Shown piece by piece: positions 35,407 to 45,589 of a stretch of 64,000 nucleotides of DNA (position 1 is the first letter of the stretch; each line of letters begins with the position of its first letter). The translations under genes and the position numbers were made by a program. Source of the DNA: Sphingosinithalassobacter tenebrarum (GTDB taxonomy: Bacteria; Pseudomonadota; Alphaproteobacteria; Sphingomonadales; Sphingomonadaceae); NCBI RefSeq assembly GCF_011057975.1, contig NZ_CP049109.1, forward strand, positions 2,945,001 through 3,009,000. Direction: 5' to 3'. The notes below the pieces were generated by a model. The model was not told the origin of the DNA. It was given only the letters and a program-made list of their open reading frames with translations, and made no database searches.

Positions 35407-37952
35407 ACCTCTCGCTATCCTCTGCGCGCGACGCGCTTCTCGCTGGCCTGTTCGGCGATGCGAAAAGGGGCGATCATGCGCAGCCGCGTTTCGCGCTCGA
35501 CATGCTGTCGGACTGGCTTCCGTACCGAGTCTATGACGAGGGCCCGGGGCTCTACCGCAACGCGCACTCGAAGGGCTTCATTCTCGAAGTCACCCCGCTC
35601 ATCGGCGCCGACGAGCGGACAGGTGAGATCCTCGGCCAGTTCTTTTCCGAGAGCCTGCCGCAAGGCGCCTGCCTCCAAGTGCTGAACTTCGCGTCCCCGC
35701 GCATCGGCGCCATCGTCGGCCCGTGGTTCGCACCGCGCTACGAGCAGGGCGGGATCTACGAAGCGATTGCGAAAGCCCGCACCAACCGGCTCTACGATCT
35801 CGTCTGGAAGTCGGGCTCGGCACACGCGCCGTTTCATGCACGCCATGTGCGTCTGGTGCTCTCGCTCGGCGTTCCGGTGCCCGGAAGCGTCACCGATGCA
35901 GAACTCACCGAATGCCGCGACGGGATGTCGGGGATGCTGAACTCGCTCGGCCTTGCATCGAACAGGCTCGAGCCCGCAGGCCTCCTCGCACTGGTCGACG
36001 AGCTCACCTCGCCGACCACCGCGCGCGAACCCGATCTCACCCACTGGAACCGCGAGGACACGCTCGACGCGCAAGCGATCCGCCGCGACATCGAACTCGA
36101 AGTCGAGGACGACCGGCTGATCTTGCGCACCGAGCGCTTCCGCGAGACCGGGCGCTCGCGAGATGGCGTGCCGCAGGTAGGTGAATGCTATCCCGACCGC
36201 TTCGATATGCGCCATTACGGCGTGCGCTCTACCCCTGAGCGCTGGGCACCGTGGGAATGCGCGCGGCTCATCGGCGACATGTTCACCGACAAGCTGCGCT
36301 TTCCCTGCCCGGCTGCGACCATGCTGTGCCTGCATTATCCCGACCAGGAAGCCGCCTCGGCGCGCGCAGGCTACAAGTTCATGCGCACCACCAGCCTGTC
36401 GGAGACCAAAAGCGCGCGCTTCCTGCCCAAACTGTCGGAGCAGTCGGCAGAATGGAGACACGTCCAGGCCGAACTCCAAGCGGGCAAGAAGCTCGTCAAG
36501 CTGTTCTATGGTCTCACCACGATCTCGCCGCTCGGCGAAGGCGATGCGCATGAGCGCACGGTCAAGGCGATTTACAAGGCGGCCGGATGGGACCTTGCCG
36601 ACGAGCGCTTCCTCCAGCTCCAGGGCCTCGTCGCCTCGTTCCCGTTGAGCCTCGCCGATGGTCTGGTCCACGACCTTGCGCGGCTCAAACGCTTTCGAAC
36701 CATGCTCTCGACCACCGCGGCCAATATCGCCCCCCTGCAGGGCGAGTATCTCGGCGGCACGATCCCGCACCTGCTGCTGCTCGGACGGCGCGGCCAGCCC
36801 TTCTTCTGGTCGCCCTTCGAGAACAAGGCGGGCAACCACAACATCGCGATTTGCGGGAAGTCGGGCTCGGGCAAGTCGGTGCTGCTGCAGGAGCTATGCG
36901 CCGCGCTGCGCGGCGCTGGCGCCAAGGTCGTGGTGATCGATGACGGCCGGAGTTTCGAGCACTCGATCAAACTTCAGGGCGGCCGCTTTGTCGAGTTCAC
37001 GCTCGCCTCGGGATTCTCGCTCAACCCGTTCTCGATGGTCGACGATGCAAGGGCGCATCAAGACGAGGATTACCGGCTCGACTGCTTTGCGATGATCAAG
37101 GCGATCGTCGGCCAGATGGCGCGGCCAAGCGCCGCGCCCTCTGACACCGAACGCGGCCTCATCGATCGTGCAGTAACACAGGTCTGGAATGCGCTCGGCA
37201 GCGGGGGCGCGATCGACGACGTCGCGCATGCGCTCCATCAGAGCGAGAACGAGGCGGGCAAGGACCTAGCCACAGCGATCGCGCCCTTCTGCCGCGGTGG
37301 CAGCTATGCCGGGTTCTTCTCGGGGAAAGCGAGTTTCGCGCTCGAAGACGATTTCACTGTCTTCGAGATGAGCGACCTCGCGTCCCGCGAGGAGCTTCGA
37401 AGCGTTGTCCTCTCGGCAATCATGTTCATGACCGGTCAGGCGATGACGCGCTCGTCGCGCTCGACCAAGAAGCTGCTGCTGATCGACGAGGCCTGGGCGA
37501 TGCTCAGGGGCGGTTCGATGGGCGAGTTCGTCGAGACCTATGCCCGCACCGCGCGCAAGTATGGCGGCGCGCTTGCGACCGCCACCCAGTCCTTGAACGA
37601 CTATTACAAGTCCGATGGCGCGCGGGCCGCGCTCGAGAATAGCGACTGGATGCTGGTGCTCCAGCAGAAGCCCGAGACCATCGCCGATTTCCGCAAGGAG
37701 GCCCGGCTCGACATGGACGACCGGACCGAGACGCTGATCCGCAGCCTCAAGCGCTCGGGCACCGAGTACAGCGAGATCTACCTCAAAGGTCCCGAGATGG
37801 AAGCCGTTGGACGCCTGGTGCTCGACCCACTCTCGGCAACCATCTTCTCCTCCGATCCTGACACCTATGCCGCAATCCACCGCCATGTCGAAAACGGCAT
37901 GCCGCTGGAGCGCGCAGTCGCGCTGGTCGCAGGTGTGGAAGGAGGCATGTGA
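35403..37952 (+). CDS. traC: Conjugative transfer ATPase TraC (VirB4 family)
   Basis: 849 aa (875 in F). The N-terminal TraC_F domain is followed by an AAA-type ATPase domain. The Walker A motif is GKSGSGKS (485-492) and the Walker B motif LLLIDEA centres on Asp695/Glu696. A late motif, GTEYSEIYLKGPE, is also typical of the family. This cytoplasmic ATPase powers pilus assembly and retraction. Overlaps traV by 4 nt and shares one base (TGATG) with the next gene. Confidence 0.95.
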   Translation: MNLSLSSARDALLAGLFGDAKRGDHAQPRFALDMLSDWLPYRVYDEGPGLYRNAHSKGFILEVTPLIGADERTGEILGQFFSESLPQGACLQVLNFASPRIGAIVGPWFAPRYEQGGIYEAIAKARTNRLYDLVWKSGSAHAPFHARHVRLVLSLGVPVPGSVTDAELTECRDGMSGMLNSLGLASNRLEPAGLLALVDELTSPTTAREPDLTHWNREDTLDAQAIRRDIELEVEDDRLILRTERFRETGRSRDGVPQVGECYPDRFDMRHYGVRSTPERWAPWECARLIGDMFTDKLRFPCPAATMLCLHYPDQEAASARAGYKFMRTTSLSETKSARFLPKLSEQSAEWRHVQAELQAGKKLVKLFYGLTTISPLGEGDAHERTVKAIYKAAGWDLADERFLQLQGLVASFPLSLADGLVHDLARLKRFRTMLSTTAANIAPLQGEYLGGTIPHLLLLGRRGQPFFWSPFENKAGNHNIAICGKSGSGKSVLLQELCAALRGAGAKVVVIDDGRSFEHSIKLQGGRFVEFTLASGFSLNPFSMVDDARAHQDEDYRLDCFAMIKAIVGQMARPSAAPSDTERGLIDRAVTQVWNALGSGGAIDDVAHALHQSENEAGKDLATAIAPFCRGGSYAGFFSGKASFALEDDFTVFEMSDLASREELRSVVLSAIMFMTGQAMTRSSRSTKKLLLIDEAWAMLRGGSMGEFVETYARTARKYGGALATATQSLNDYYKSDGARAALENSDWMLVLQQKPETIADFRKEARLDMDDRTETLIRSLKRSGTEYSEIYLKGPEMEAVGRLVLDPLSATIFSSDPDTYAAIHRHVENGMPLERAVALVAGVEGGM

Positions 37953-38356
37953 TGGTGCTCGAGACCACCACGCTCGTAGATCGCGTGCCGCTTCCGTCAG
38001 TCAGACAAGCCCGCGACAAGCACCGTGCGATCGACTGGCTGGCGCTTTTCCAGGGCACCTGCCTGGTGCTGATCAAAACGGCAAGCTTCGCGGCGAGCAC
38101 GCTGCTGCTGGTCCTCGGCCTGCCGCTGTTCGTGTTCTTGGCTGTAGCAGGCTGGGATCTCACGGCGCTGTTCGCGCAGCTCGGCAACCTCGCCGATCAC
38201 TACCGCACCGCCGATCCGATCGCGCGCCGCTTCTTTGCCCAGGACCTCCAGATCGCGTTTCTCATCGCAGCCGGCGGTCTCGCCCTGCTGCGCCTGCCGG
38301 CCTTCCTGCGCCGCCTCGACCGCCGCCTCTCCGAAGGATCTTCTCGCCATGGATAA
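37952..38356 (+). CDS. Small membrane protein between traC and trbI, unknown function
   Basis: 134 aa from the ATG at 37952, which overlaps the traC stop; a GTG directly before it (37949) is an alternative start. Two hydrophobic segments (about residues 35-65 and 96-115) suggest an inner-membrane protein with basic ends. I do not recognise the family. Its place matches the accessory small ORFs found between traC and trbI/traW in F-like operons. It overlaps the trbI start by 8 nt. Confidence 0.75.
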   Translation: MVLETTTLVDRVPLPSVRQARDKHRAIDWLALFQGTCLVLIKTASFAASTLLLVLGLPLFVFLAVAGWDLTALFAQLGNLADHYRTADPIARRFFAQDLQIAFLIAAGGLALLRLPAFLRRLDRRLSEGSSRHG

Positions 38357-38729
38357 ACTCAACCTCCCGCTGCGCCTGCTTGGCCCGAAACTGCTTGCCG
38401 TAGCCTTGCTCGTTGCTGCGCTCTTGTGGGGCGCGTGGCTTACCCAGCAGGTCACCAGCGCCCCCAAGCAGCGGATCGTCACGGTCCGGCTTGCCGAGAC
38501 CATCGGCACCTTCGTCGAGGAGGCCGCGCGCGCCGATGCCGATCCGGCGGTCGTCCAGGCGGCAAGCCTCGCCTATCTCAAGGCCGCCGAAAGCGCCGTT
38601 GCCGACATGGGCCATGACGGCCGCGTGGTGCTGGTTGCCGAGGCCGTGCTCGCGGGCGCTGCCGACGACGCAACCTCCGAACTCGAGCAGCGCATTGCGG
38701 ACAAGCTCGCCGGTGAGAAGCAGCCATGA
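38349..38729 (+). CDS. trbI: F-type conjugation protein TrbI
   Basis: 126 aa, close to the 128 aa of F TrbI. The chosen start at 38349 gives MDKLNLPLRLLG followed by a membrane helix. The periplasmic domain begins IVTVRLAETIGTFVEEAAR, the recognisable TrbI core. In F it affects pilus length and retraction and it acts in the inner membrane/periplasm. Overlaps the next gene by 4 nt. Confidence 0.82.
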   Translation: MDKLNLPLRLLGPKLLAVALLVAALLWGAWLTQQVTSAPKQRIVTVRLAETIGTFVEEAARADADPAVVQAASLAYLKAAESAVADMGHDGRVVLVAEAVLAGAADDATSELEQRIADKLAGEKQP

Positions 38730-39232
38730 GCCTGACCCGCACGATCCGCCGTTCGCTGCTGCTCTCGGGCCTCGTCCTGCTGCCGCTCGCCTGGGCGCCG
38801 CTCGATGCCTTCAGCAAGGACCACGCGTTCCTCATCAATGCGAGCCCGAGCCTGCCCAACTGGGCGTTCTGGCTCGACAAGCACGCGCCGATCGAACGCG
38901 GCAGCCTGATCTTCTTCGAGCCGCCGCAAAGCGAGCTGCTCGAAAGGCATTTCGGAAAAGGACCGCAGATGTTCGGCAAGCGCGTGCTTGGCATGCCGGG
39001 CGATGTCGTGCGCCACGAGGGCGATGCGGTCTTCATCAACGGGAAGCAGGTCGCGAGCCTGCTCGAGGTCACCCGCCTTGGCGTGCCGCTTACGCGCGGT
39101 CCCGAAGGCGCAATACCGGAAGGTTGCTACTACACCGGAACCGACCATCCGCGCGGGCTCGACAGCCGCTACGGCGCAATCGGGTACGTGTGTCGCGGGC
39201 AGATCCTCGGCAGCGGGAGGGCAATCCTGTGA
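38726..39232 (+). CDS. TraF/S26-family signal peptidase
   Basis: 168 aa with an N-terminal membrane helix followed by the S26 peptidase fold. The Ser region is around INASPSLPNWAFWL and the general-base Lys region is KRVLGMPGD, with the closing motif DSRYGAIGYV. RP4 TraF and TrhF-type peptidases mature or cyclise pilins. This one probably processes TraA, whose leader is unusually long. It shares one base with traW (TGATG). Not homologous to the thioredoxin-like TraF at 43.3 kb despite the shared name in some systems. Confidence 0.88.
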   Translation: MSLTRTIRRSLLLSGLVLLPLAWAPLDAFSKDHAFLINASPSLPNWAFWLDKHAPIERGSLIFFEPPQSELLERHFGKGPQMFGKRVLGMPGDVVRHEGDAVFINGKQVASLLEVTRLGVPLTRGPEGAIPEGCYYTGTDHPRGLDSRYGAIGYVCRGQILGSGRAIL

Positions 39233-39860
39233 TGCGCTCCTTCCTTCCGCTCGGCGCCTTTCTCCTCGCTGCGCTCCCGGCCAGCCTGCAAGCACGAGAC
39301 TACGGCCAGCGCGGCGCGGTCTTCCCCGTGATCGAGCGCGACCTGCTCGAACAGATCCATACGCGCCTCGCGCAGATGGAAAATTCGGGCGAGACCGCCC
39401 GCCTCAATCAGGAGCTCAAGCGTCGCACGATCGCCCGCGTAAACCGGCCCGAACCGGTTGCCGGCCTCACTCGCGCAAGCGCAAGCCGTAGCTGGGCGTT
39501 CGACCCGACGATCACGCTCGCCGCCGATATCCGCGGGGCCAAAGGCGAGCTCATCCATGCCGCCGGAACCCGGGTCAATCCGCTCGACAGCGTCAAGCTG
39601 CGCTCCGACCTCCTCTTTCTCGACGGCGACGATCCCGCGCAAATCGCCTGGGCGCTCAAGCAAGATGCCAATGCCAAGCTCATCCTCGTGAAAGGCGCAC
39701 CGCTCGAACTGATGAAGGCCCGCCAGCGCCGTTTCTATTTCGACCAGAGTGGCAAGCTGACGCAAAAATTCGGTATCAAGGCTGTTCCCGCGCGAGTGCG
39801 CCAGAACGGGCGCTTCCTCGAAGTCAGCGAGATTGCGCTGCCGCGCCGGAAGGCACAGCC

Positions 39861-39864
<4 letters not shown>
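39232..39864 (+). CDS. traW: Conjugative pilus assembly protein TraW
   Basis: 210 aa, identical in length to F TraW. A signal peptide (LLAALPASLQAR) is followed by DYGQRGAVFPVIERDLLEQI, a family hallmark. The C-terminal half, with RRFYFDQSGKLTQKFGIKAVPARV, is equally typical. It works in the periplasm with TraU and TrbC during pilus assembly. The start overlaps the peptidase stop and the stop overlaps traU by 4 nt. Confidence 0.93.
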
Positions 39865-41622
<1,758 letters not shown>

Positions 41623-41626
<4 letters not shown>

Positions 41627-43344
41627 GGCTCATACAATCGCTTCGCATAGGACTGCTCGGTCTTCTCGCCGTCGCCGCGCCCCTTTCCGCGCAGCAGCAG
41701 GACGCGCGTGCCGATGGCAAGGCCTTTGGCCAAAGCCTGCGCGGCGAAGCGCAAGAAGCTGCCAGATCGCAGCCCAATGCAGCAAACCTGCCCAATTACG
41801 ACCGCGACGCCGTGCAAAACCTCGAATCGCTCGCCGGCGACCCCGACCGGATCGAGAGCAATGCGACAGCGGCAGCCTCCGGACACCAGGGCTATCGGGC
41901 AATGCGCGAAAGCGTGGCCAATCGCGCGCGCTTCGATCCAAGCGAGATCGAGGACGTCATCGCGCGCAGCCTCGCCATCAACGAGACCCCGCTCGACTAT
42001 ACCAGTGGCATGGATATCTCCGGCGGCCAGGGCAATTGTGTCCCGCTGCCGCCCGGCTCGAGCGCGGCGGGAACCTATACTGCGACCTGCAACACCGGCA
42101 CGCGGATCGACCAGTCGGTGGGTCAGTGCGCGGTGCCGCTCGTTGCCAGCGTGACCCGGCGCCAGCAATGGCACTATCTCTGCAATGAGACGAGCACAGT
42201 CTATGGATATCCCTGGTGCTCGGCATTCGATGGAGGCTCGTGCCGGATCACGGGGTATCGGCCCGGCCCCTGCCTCCAGTGGCGGCAGGACCAGTTCTAC
42301 AGATACTGCACCGAACCTGGCGACCCCATCGCCGAAATCACATGCGACACTCCAGATGCGCGCTACACGCCCTATGCGGTGACCACGGACAACTCGATCG
42401 ATACCTTTTCCGACGAGAGCCAGTGCACCGGATTTGCCGATAATGGCGACTGTACGCTCGATACCGAGATCTGCACCGATGCCGATCCGCAGACACGGGT
42501 GATCGACGGTGTCTCGGTTACGCGGCCCTGCTGGGAATGGCAGCGTAGCTACACCTGCACATCGCGCGATGCGGCGACCGACTGTTCGGACATCGAAAGC
42601 CAGGGCACCTGCCGGTTCATCGGCGAGGAATGCCTCACCGACGAGACGCCCTGCGAGACCTGGGAGCGCATCTACGAATGTCCCCTGCCCGGTACGGACA
42701 GCTCCACCCAGTATGTCTGCGACGGCGATGTCTATTGCATCGATGGCAGCTGCGAGACGATCGAGCGCACCGCCAATGACGAGTTCAAGGATGCGGCGGT
42801 CGCATTGCACGCCATGGACGAGGCGCGCGGCCAGTTCGATCCGAACACGCTGACACTGTTCCGCGGCACGCGCAACACCTGCTCGTCCAAGGTCTTCGGC
42901 GTGCTCAACTGCTGCAAGGGTAAGGGTTTCCCGCTCATTCCGGGGATCAGCCTGCTGGTTGCGCTCGGCTGCGATCGCGAGGAAGTGCTACTCCACCAGC
43001 GCGATGCGCAGGGGCTGTGCGCCTATGTGGGGACCTATTGTTCGGACAAGTTCCTCGGCGTCTGCCTCACCAAGAAGAAGGTCTACTGCTGCTTCGAGAG
43101 CAAGCTGTCGCGGATCCTGCAGGAACAGGGCCGCAAGCAGCTCCCCAAGCCATGGGACAAGCCCAAAGAAGAACAATGTGAGGGGTTCACTCTCGACGAG
43201 TTTGCCCGGCTCGACCTCAGCCGGATGGATTTCAGCGAAGTCTATGCCGAGTTCACCGACGCGGCCCGACTTCCCGACGAACTCGAGACCTCCATCCTCA
43301 TCCAGCAGAAGATCGAAGACTACTACGCAAGGGGCGGCCAATGA
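41623..43344 (+). CDS. traN: Mating-pair stabilisation protein TraN
   Basis: 573 aa (602 in F) with a signal peptide ending near APLSAQQQ and more than 35 Cys, most between residues 130 and 500. Repeated small loops such as CWEWQRSYTC and CETWERIYEC stand out. The C-terminus shows the TraN block GVLNCCKGKG and KKKVYCCFESKLSRILQEQGRKQL. This outer-membrane protein contacts the recipient cell during mating. Coupled to traF by a 4-nt overlap. Confidence 0.93.
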
Positions 43345-44153
43345 CCCATCTGCATCACCTCACGGCGCTCGCGCTCGGCATCGCTGCCCTGCCCGCCACT
43401 CTGGCCCAGGCGCAGGAGCGGCGGGACACAAGATCGACCACCTCGGCAGACGCGCTCTACTGCGAAGAGCGCAGGCTCGGCTACTGGTTCTACTGCGTGA
43501 AGCCCGCTCCCATTGAAGAGCCACAACAGCCTGAAGCCGAGCAGGTCGCGGCAACGCAGGAACTCGACGCGATCACCTCCGAGCTTCGCGAACTCAAGGC
43601 GCGCGCGATCCTCTATCCGACCGAGGCCAATGTAGCGGCCTATATCCGCTTCCAGCGCGCGCAGCTCGACCGCGCCTCGCTGTTCTCCGATGTCTGGCAG
43701 CGGGCGATCTGGCAGGACCCGGACCTCGACTACACGCTTGAACGCCCCGTCGGAGCGGTCGCCAAGAAGCAGTGGCAGGATGCCCGCAGCGCGGAGCGCG
43801 ATCACGTCATGGCAACGCTCTCGCAGCGCTACGGCCTTTTCTATTTCTTCAGTTCGACCTGCGGACCGTGCGAAGTGATGAGCCCGATCGTGAAGGGCGT
43901 CGCCGACCGCTGGCGGATCACCGTGCGCGCGATCTCCACCGATGGCGGTCCATCCCGGCATTTTCCCGACTATCGGGTCGAGACAAACCAGCGCGGCAAG
44001 CTTGGTCTCGAAGGCAAAGCCACCCCCGCTCTGGTGCTGTGGGACAGCGTGACCAAACGCCCGATCCCGATCGGTTACGGTGTGCTCTCGGCCGACGAAC
44101 TCCAGGACCGCATCTACCTTCTCACCTCCAAGGAAGCAGGACATGATTACTAG
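43341..44153 (+). CDS. traF: Pilus assembly protein TraF (thioredoxin-like)
   Basis: 270 aa with a signal peptide (PATLAQAQE) and a C-terminal thioredoxin fold. The motif CGPC (174-177, in FFSSTCGPCEVMSP) is intact, whereas F TraF lacks redox Cys, so this version may still be redox-active. The family segment YCEERRLGYWFYC lies near the N-terminus. It supports pilus assembly in the periplasm and overlaps traH by 11 nt. Confidence 0.9.
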   Translation: MTHLHHLTALALGIAALPATLAQAQERRDTRSTTSADALYCEERRLGYWFYCVKPAPIEEPQQPEAEQVAATQELDAITSELRELKARAILYPTEANVAAYIRFQRAQLDRASLFSDVWQRAIWQDPDLDYTLERPVGAVAKKQWQDARSAERDHVMATLSQRYGLFYFFSSTCGPCEVMSPIVKGVADRWRITVRAISTDGGPSRHFPDYRVETNQRGKLGLEGKATPALVLWDSVTKRPIPIGYGVLSADELQDRIYLLTSKEAGHDY

Positions 44154-45579
44154 CATCCGCAATGCGGCATTGACCCTCGCCGCCACCAGTTTGGTCGGCT
44201 CACCTGTCGCAGCGAATGTTGGCGACAGCATGGACCGCTTCATTGACGATATGGGCGCGGCGGCGAATGTCACCGGCCCGACCGCCTTCGAAGGTCAATC
44301 GGCGGGCTATTACAGCCTCGGCAATGTCTGGACACGCTTCCCGCAGAAGACCACCAATATCGCCAATCTCCAGCTGCCGCGCGCAAGGGCGGGCTGCGGC
44401 GGGATCGACATCTTTGCGGGGTCCTTTTCCTTCATCAATGCGAGCGAGATGGTCGCGCTCATGAAGGCGGTTGCTAACAACGCGGTCGGGTTCGCCTTCA
44501 GCCTGGCGATCGATACCGTCTGCCCCGAGTGCAACAAGATCATGCAGGAGTTCAGCCAAAAGGCTCAGCTCATGAACAATCTGTCGATCAACTCGTGTGA
44601 AATGGCGCAAGGGCTGGTCGGCGGCATCTGGCCCAAGGGCGATCTGGCCGACAAGGCAATCTGCGAGGCGATCGGCAATTCGGAAGGGATCTTCACGGAT
44701 TACGCCGCAGCCAAGCATGGCTGCGGCACACGCGGACAACGCGCTTCAACCAACGACAGCGCCGGCACCGACTATGCTGACGTCAATCCCGGCGTCGCGC
44801 GCAACTACACCTGGCACGTCCTGAAAAAGAGCGCCTTCTTCAATCCCGGCGGCACTTTCGACCGCGAGCTTGCAGAATACGCCATGACGCTGATTGGCAC
44901 GGTCATCTACGTGCCGCCCAAGGATGACGAGGCAGGCAAGTTCGTGCCGTTCTCGGGCGACGCGTCCTCGACGCTCGTAAGCGCGCTCCTAGACGGGACG
45001 CAGGGCCAGACCGTGCGCGTTTTTCGCTGCGACGAGACCGATCTTTGCCTCAATCCCACCTTCGAGCAGATGAGCCTATCGAATGCGAAGGCCATACGCC
45101 CACGTGTGGCGCTGCTTATCGGCAATATGGTTGATGCAATCCGCACCGACACCGCGATCGGCAATGCCGAAAAGGAACTGCTGCAGGTTGCCTCGGTGCC
45201 GCTCTACAAGATCCTTACCGTCCAGGCCGCCTATGGGCGCGGAATGCCGACCGACGACCGTGACACGCTCGCTGAGATCGCTAGCATCGACCTGCTCTAT
45301 GCCATCCTCGACCGGATCGTCTCGGAAGCCGGTCGCTCGATGGCAAGCTTCATCGCCGCCGACGAAGCCAAGCTCGCAATCTGGCGTGGCCAGGTCGCCG
45401 AGGTGCGCTCTGGCCTCGTCCAGCGGCAGGCAACCGGACAGGCCAAGGTCTCCGCGATCATGCAGATCATCGAGAAGACCGCGATGATCGAGAACGCGCT
45501 TGCCGCCTCGATGTCGCCTTCGATGTCCGCCGCGCTCGACTGGTCGCGCGGACTCCAGTCGCGCTCGATCGTCCCCTGA
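44143..45579 (+). CDS. traH: Conjugative pilus assembly protein TraH
   Basis: 478 aa (458 in F). The start at 44143 has AAGGAAG 6-12 nt upstream and gives a signal peptide (AATSLVGSPVAAN). Typical parts are GYYSLGNVWTRFP, the CGGIDIFAGSFSFINASE block, and Cys pairs (CPECNKIMQ). It is a periplasmic protein tied to the outer-membrane complex. traG begins 10 nt after its stop. Confidence 0.94.
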   Translation: MITSIRNAALTLAATSLVGSPVAANVGDSMDRFIDDMGAAANVTGPTAFEGQSAGYYSLGNVWTRFPQKTTNIANLQLPRARAGCGGIDIFAGSFSFINASEMVALMKAVANNAVGFAFSLAIDTVCPECNKIMQEFSQKAQLMNNLSINSCEMAQGLVGGIWPKGDLADKAICEAIGNSEGIFTDYAAAKHGCGTRGQRASTNDSAGTDYADVNPGVARNYTWHVLKKSAFFNPGGTFDRELAEYAMTLIGTVIYVPPKDDEAGKFVPFSGDASSTLVSALLDGTQGQTVRVFRCDETDLCLNPTFEQMSLSNAKAIRPRVALLIGNMVDAIRTDTAIGNAEKELLQVASVPLYKILTVQAAYGRGMPTDDRDTLAEIASIDLLYAILDRIVSEAGRSMASFIAADEAKLAIWRGQVAEVRSGLVQRQATGQAKVSAIMQIIEKTAMIENALAASMSPSMSAALDWSRGLQSRSIVP

Positions 45580-45589
45580 GGCGGGCACC